Source: Chitinophagaceae bacterium (GTDB lineage: Bacteria > Bacteroidota > Bacteroidia > Chitinophagales > Chitinophagaceae). Taken from it: a stretch of 6,993 nt of DNA. The stretch lies in NCBI GenBank assembly GCA_947472635.1, contig CANJDY010000150.1, positions 1-6,993 on the forward strand, written 5' to 3'. This document shows positions 4,730 through 6,993 of this stretch, piece by piece. The position numbers and the translations under genes are program-made. Each line of letters begins with the position of its first letter. The first letter of the stretch is position 1. The notes beneath the pieces were generated by a model that did no database searches, was not told where the DNA came from, and worked only from the letters and a program-made list of their open reading frames with translations.

Positions 4730-5854
4730 TTAGTAATCAATCACCTGTTCTTCCATCACTTTTGGCATGGCCCTGAATTCATATTGTTGGTTGCGAAGTT
4801 GTGGTTCAAAGCCTGCTTCCCGAATCGCATCTTGTATGCTTTTGCTGGTAAACCGATGGGGAGCGCCTGCAGCGCTCACTACATTTTCTTCAATCATAAT
4901 GCTACCAAAATCATTCGCTCCGGCATTGAGGCAGAGTTGAGCAGTTTTCTTGCCTACCGTCAACCAACTAGCTTGAATGTTTTTTACATTGGGCAACATA
5001 ATACGGCTCATGGCAATCATTCGGATATATTCTTCGGCAGTAGTAAGATTATGGATTCCCCTGATCTTCGATAATAAAGTATCAACATCCTGAAATGTCC
5101 AAGGGATAAAGGCCAAAAAGCCTTTTGCATGTTCCGGTTTTCGGCTTTGCACTTCCCTTAATTTTACCAAGTGCTCAAATCTTTCAGTGATGGTTTCCAC
5201 ATGCCCAAACATCATAGTGGCACTAGTGGTAATATCCAGCTTATGTGCTTCGTGCATTACATCCAGCCATTCCTGACTGCCACATTTTCCCTTACTGATT
5301 AAGCGTCTAACCCTGTCAGTTAAAATTTCGGCACCTGGTCCGGGTAAGCTGTCTAGCCCTGCTTCTTTCAACGCCATCAATACTTCGCGGTGGGTACTTT
5401 TTTCTAATTTGGTAATATGCGCCACTTCTGGCGGCCCTAGGGTATGCAATTTCAAATTGGGGTACAAGCTTTTTAATTCTTTAAAAAGACGGGTGTAATA
5501 GCTCAATCCAAGATCGGGATGGTGACCCCCTTGTAAAAGCAACTGCTCGCCACCAAAGCGAAAAGTTTCCTCAATTTTCTTCTTGTAAGTTTCTATATCA
5601 GTGATATAAGCTTCTGCATGTCCTGGAATGCGGTAAAAGTTGCAAAACTTGCAATTGGCGATACACACATTGGTGGTATTCATGTTCCTGTCTATGATCC
5701 AGGTTACCTTGCCATGGGGTACTTGAATTTTCCTTAACTCATCTGCCACATACATTAGTTCTGTCAAGGGAGCATTTTCGAAAAGATATACACCTTCTTC
5801 TACCGACAGGTTTTCGAAGTTGAGCGCTTTTTTAAATAATTCATTTATTTCCAT
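4730..5854 (-). CDS. mqnC: Cyclic dehypoxanthinyl futalosine synthase, radical SAM (374 aa)
   Basis: MqnC catalyses the radical cyclisation of dehypoxanthine futalosine to its cyclic form, a step of the futalosine route to menaquinone, in the cytosol. The radical SAM motif CxxxCxxC is at Cys64, Cys68 and Cys71 (CIANCKFC), which would bind the 4Fe-4S cluster that cleaves S-adenosylmethionine. Other family blocks in order are LLLQGGHHPD at 105-114, PGPGAEIL at 171-178, MMFGHVET at 214-221, GANDFGS at 312-318 and EENVVSAAG at 322-330. Length is normal and no key residue is missing. The related enzymes MqnE and CofH share the cluster motif, but the QGGHHPD block and the overall match favour MqnC. 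The ATG at 5852-5854 lies shortly after an exact -7 box on the minus strand. No other mqn gene is in the window, so the pathway must be dispersed in this genome. It diverges from the aspartic protease gene across 63 bp. Confidence 0.94.
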   Translation of the reverse strand: MEINELFKKALNFENLSVEEGVYLFENAPLTELMYVADELRKIQVPHGKVTWIIDRNMNTTNVCIANCKFCNFYRIPGHAEAYITDIETYKKKIEETFRFGGEQLLLQGGHHPDLGLSYYTRLFKELKSLYPNLKLHTLGPPEVAHITKLEKSTHREVLMALKEAGLDSLPGPGAEILTDRVRRLISKGKCGSQEWLDVMHEAHKLDITTSATMMFGHVETITERFEHLVKLREVQSRKPEHAKGFLAFIPWTFQDVDTLLSKIRGIHNLTTAEEYIRMIAMSRIMLPNVKNIQASWLTVGKKTAQLCLNAGANDFGSIMIEENVVSAAGAPHRFTSKSIQDAIREAGFEPQLRNQQYEFRAMPKVMEEQVIDY

Positions 5855-5876
5855 AACAATAGTTGTAAATTAATAA

Positions 5877-5884
5877 CAAAAGTA
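5877..5884 (-). promoter_or_regulatory. Bacteroidota -7 promoter box for mqnC
   Basis: On the minus strand this reads TACTTTTG, an exact TAnnTTTG match, 22 nt from the mqnC start codon. The inferred leader is only about 15-18 nt. No -33 TTG is visible at the expected spacing. The divergent protease gene shares this 63-bp gap; its best candidate box, TATATTTA at 5899-5906 on the plus strand, misses the final G and lies only 11 nt before its ATG, so it is not listed separately. Confidence 0.55.
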
Positions 5885-5917
5885 CATCCATTAGGTTGTA
5901 TATTTAATTATTGCTTT

Positions 5918-6993
5918 ATGAAGAATTTATTTTACATATTTTCTTTTACATTTCTGCTGGTGATTGGTAAGGCTCAGGATACAACCATCCGCTTTCCTGC
6001 CGCAAAATTGATTACCCGCTTTGCTTTCACAATGTATACCGGTGGTGTAATGGTGGTAAGGGCTACGCTCGGAACAATTCCTGATTCGCTCAATTTCATT
6101 TTGGATACCGGTAGTGGTGGAATATCACTGGATTCGGCTACCTGCAACTATTTTCAGCTGCAACCCATCCCTTCTGATACCACTATCCGGGGTATGGGAG
6201 GGGAGCGAAAAGTGAGCTTTTTATTTAACCAGCAACTCCATTTTCCTGGGCTATCGATGGAAGGCCTAAATTTTCATATCAATGATTATGAAATGCTGAG
6301 CAGTGTATATGGTGAAAAAATAGATGGTATTATTGGCTATAGCTTTTTTAGTAGGTATATTGTTCGATTGAATTTTGATAGTTCTTTCATAGAGGTATTT
6401 GAACCTGGCAATCTTGCCTATCCAAAGCGCGGTTCGCTGCTTCGACCAGCTTTTACCACATTACCCATCGTTCGAGTTACTTTTCAGGATAGGGTGACTC
6501 AAAATTTCAACTTTTATTTTGATACCGGTGCCGGACTTTGTTTTTTACTGAGCGAAGATTATGCAAAAGACAGTAGTATATTGTTAAGTAAACGAAAACC
6601 CCTTACTAGCATAGCAGAGGGTATTGGCGGTAAGTTGCAGATGCGGTTGACCATTGTAAAGCGGGTGAAAATTGGCAAGTATTCATTCAGGAATGTACCT
6701 ACCTATTTATATGAAGATGCGTATAAGGTAACCTCTTATCCCTTCGTTGGTGGGTTATTGGGAAACGACTTGTTGCGTCGTTTTAATCTCACTATCAATT
6801 ATCCCAAAAAGGAGATTCATCTTCTGCCCAATAGTCATTTCAGAGATCCCTTTGATTATGCATATACCGGATTAAATATCTTTAGTATAGAGGGCATTGT
6901 AGTGGTGGAAGATGTAATACCAGGTTCTCCTGCAGCAAAAGCAGGAATTAAAAAAGATGACATTGTTATAGGGGTGGGCAGCAATTTCACCAG
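5918..6993 (+). CDS. Exported aspartic protease homologue with PDZ domain; 3' end outside window
   Basis: The frame runs without a stop from ATG 5918 to the window end (358 complete codons visible). Residues 1-19 are a signal peptide (MKN start, hydrophobic core, likely cleavage after GKA before QD), so the protein is exported. Two aspartic-protease half-sites are visible. The first has Asp63 in ILDTGSGG and IDGIIG at 135-140. The second has Asp202 in YFDTGAGL and VGGLLG at 277-282. Each pair matches the catalytic DTG and the later hydrophobic-hydrophobic-Gly of retropepsin/pepsin-like proteins, so one chain carries both lobes. A PDZ domain begins at about 325, with VIPGSPAAKAGIKKDDIV at 333-350, and is cut by the window. 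Bacteroidota commonly encode such aspartyl protease-PDZ proteins, probably periplasmic or envelope-linked; substrates are unknown. It is divergent from mqnC with no evident functional link. Confidence 0.9.
   Translation, partial: MKNLFYIFSFTFLLVIGKAQDTTIRFPAAKLITRFAFTMYTGGVMVVRATLGTIPDSLNFILDTGSGGISLDSATCNYFQLQPIPSDTTIRGMGGERKVSFLFNQQLHFPGLSMEGLNFHINDYEMLSSVYGEKIDGIIGYSFFSRYIVRLNFDSSFIEVFEPGNLAYPKRGSLLRPAFTTLPIVRVTFQDRVTQNFNFYFDTGAGLCFLLSEDYAKDSSILLSKRKPLTSIAEGIGGKLQMRLTIVKRVKIGKYSFRNVPTYLYEDAYKVTSYPFVGGLLGNDLLRRFNLTINYPKKEIHLLPNSHFRDPFDYAYTGLNIFSIEGIVVVEDVIPGSPAAKAGIKKDDIVIGVGSNFT

Overview
The window looks like an AT-rich chromosomal segment of a Bacteroidota bacterium, most likely close to the Chitinophagaceae (this family placement is inferred). 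The evidence is threefold. Exact copies of the Bacteroidota -7 promoter box TAnnTTTG precede three genes. Starts are preceded by A-rich stretches instead of Shine-Dalgarno sequences. The menaquinone gene belongs to the futalosine route used by many members of this phylum. No RNA gene, CRISPR array, transposase or phage gene could be recognised.

Layout, left to right. (1) Positions 1-504, plus strand: the C-terminal part of a calcineurin-like metallophosphoesterase whose start lies outside the window. (2) 535-1230, minus: an exported 231-residue protein with a C-terminal coiled coil, function unknown. (3) 1231-1564: a non-coding gap with a minus-strand promoter and a cluster of interleaved inverted repeats. 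(4) 1565-1993, plus: a 142-residue unknown protein with a possible internal duplication. (5) 2132-3112, minus: a 326-residue membrane-anchored coiled-coil protein with a C-terminal beta-rich domain. (6) 3113-3764: a 652-bp non-coding gap with two perfect inverted repeats and a clear promoter at its right end. (7) 3765-4529, plus: a complete classical short-chain dehydrogenase/reductase. (8) 4522-4713: a cluster of short direct and inverted repeats between two convergent genes. (9) 4730-5854, minus: mqnC, a radical SAM enzyme of menaquinone synthesis. (10) 5918-6993, plus: an exported two-lobed aspartic protease homologue with a PDZ domain that runs off the window.

The genes do not form one operon: strands alternate and nearly every gene has its own flanking regulatory space. 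The only clear pathway assignment is mqnC. The SDR substrate is unknown, and its convergent position gives no functional link to mqnC. The two minus-strand coiled-coil proteins share a general architecture (envelope targeting plus coiled coil) but are not evidently paralogues.

I found no convincing new multi-gene system. The features most worth a second look are non-coding: the repeat cluster between the SDR gene and mqnC, the palindromes in the 652-bp gap, and the interleaved inverted repeats at 1361-1438.
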